NCBI GenBank assembly: GCA_947449695.1
Contig: CANFST010000010.1
Span: 1 to 64,000 of the forward strand
Source: Chitinophagales bacterium
GTDB taxonomy: Bacteria > Bacteroidota > Bacteroidia > Chitinophagales > CAIODY01
DNA length: 64,000 nt
Reading direction: 5' to 3'
A program made the translations under genes and the position numbers. Shown one piece after another: positions 63,997 to 64,000 of this stretch. Numbering within the stretch: position 1 is the first letter of the stretch; each line of letters begins with the position of its first letter. The notes beneath the pieces are model-generated. The model worked only from the letters and a program-made list of their open reading frames with translations. It made no database searches and was not told the origin of the DNA.

Positions 63997-64000
63997 ATTA

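Noticed and set aside
1-64000. tRNA, rRNA, CRISPR, prophage or complete insertion sequence
   Set aside because: I looked for tRNA-like cloverleaf ends, regular spacer arrays, transposase and phage genes and found none I could support.

Overview
The window looks like chromosomal DNA of a low-GC member of the Bacteroidota, probably near Chitinophagales/Sphingobacteriales. Three lines of evidence support this. Secreted proteins carry type IX secretion (T9SS) C-terminal domains. Housekeeping genes are of Bacteroidota type (DUF4270, DUF6089, futalosine-route MqnB, MurA with Asp at the catalytic loop). Many genes are preceded by TAnnTTTG-like -7 boxes with no purine-rich Shine-Dalgarno. I saw no rRNA, tRNA, CRISPR array, prophage or intact insertion sequence.

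Layout. 1-3.0 kb: the N-terminal part of a large secreted repeat protein (minus strand), with seven 49-residue beta-propeller-like repeats, a LamG-like domain and GCDS repeats. 3.0-6.4 kb: an accessory stretch with a broken gene, two small membrane proteins, a 21-bp tandem array, a fibronectin-III-like protein and dense clusters of perfect hairpins. 6.4-12 kb: mnmG, an ABC-2 permease, scpB, nadD and nadA. This part also has two near-consensus parS sites (8.3-8.4 kb) and a DnaA-box cluster in the nadD-nadA gap (10.96-11.23 kb), so it is a strong candidate for the replication origin region.

12-38.6 kb: dense housekeeping genes (dcd, rhomboid, hisS, an AlkZ-like gene with a truncated duplicate nearby, a FemAB-like acyltransferase, fused E1 dehydrogenase, mutY, surE with an RND/MMPL exporter, a class A PBP, purH, era, mqnB, queD, parC). 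38.6-41.3 kb: a hypothetical gene, a RelE/ParE-type toxin-antitoxin pair and a secreted cytochrome-c/copper-monooxygenase-like T9SS protein. 41.5-52.7 kb: glmS-DUF4270-glycogen-synthase-like operon divergent from panC-M23 peptidase-bcp, then DUF6089, murA, terC and a MarR regulator. 53-63 kb: one 3,334-residue autotransporter-repeat adhesin with a T9SS tail. 63-64 kb: a terminator, a 42-bp tandem array, duplicated hairpin repeats and a T9SS-tail-like fragment.

Functionally the window combines cell-envelope work (glmS, murA, PBP1A, M23 peptidase, outer-membrane DUF6089), cofactor and nucleotide synthesis (nadD, nadA, panC, purH, dcd, mqnB, queD) and chromosome maintenance (scpB, parC, mutY, putative oriC/parS). 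It is flanked on both sides by T9SS surface proteins and hairpin repeats. The least explained parts are the palindromic repeat families, the 21-bp/7-residue array and the 42-bp array. The proposed oriC/parS segment is the most testable result.
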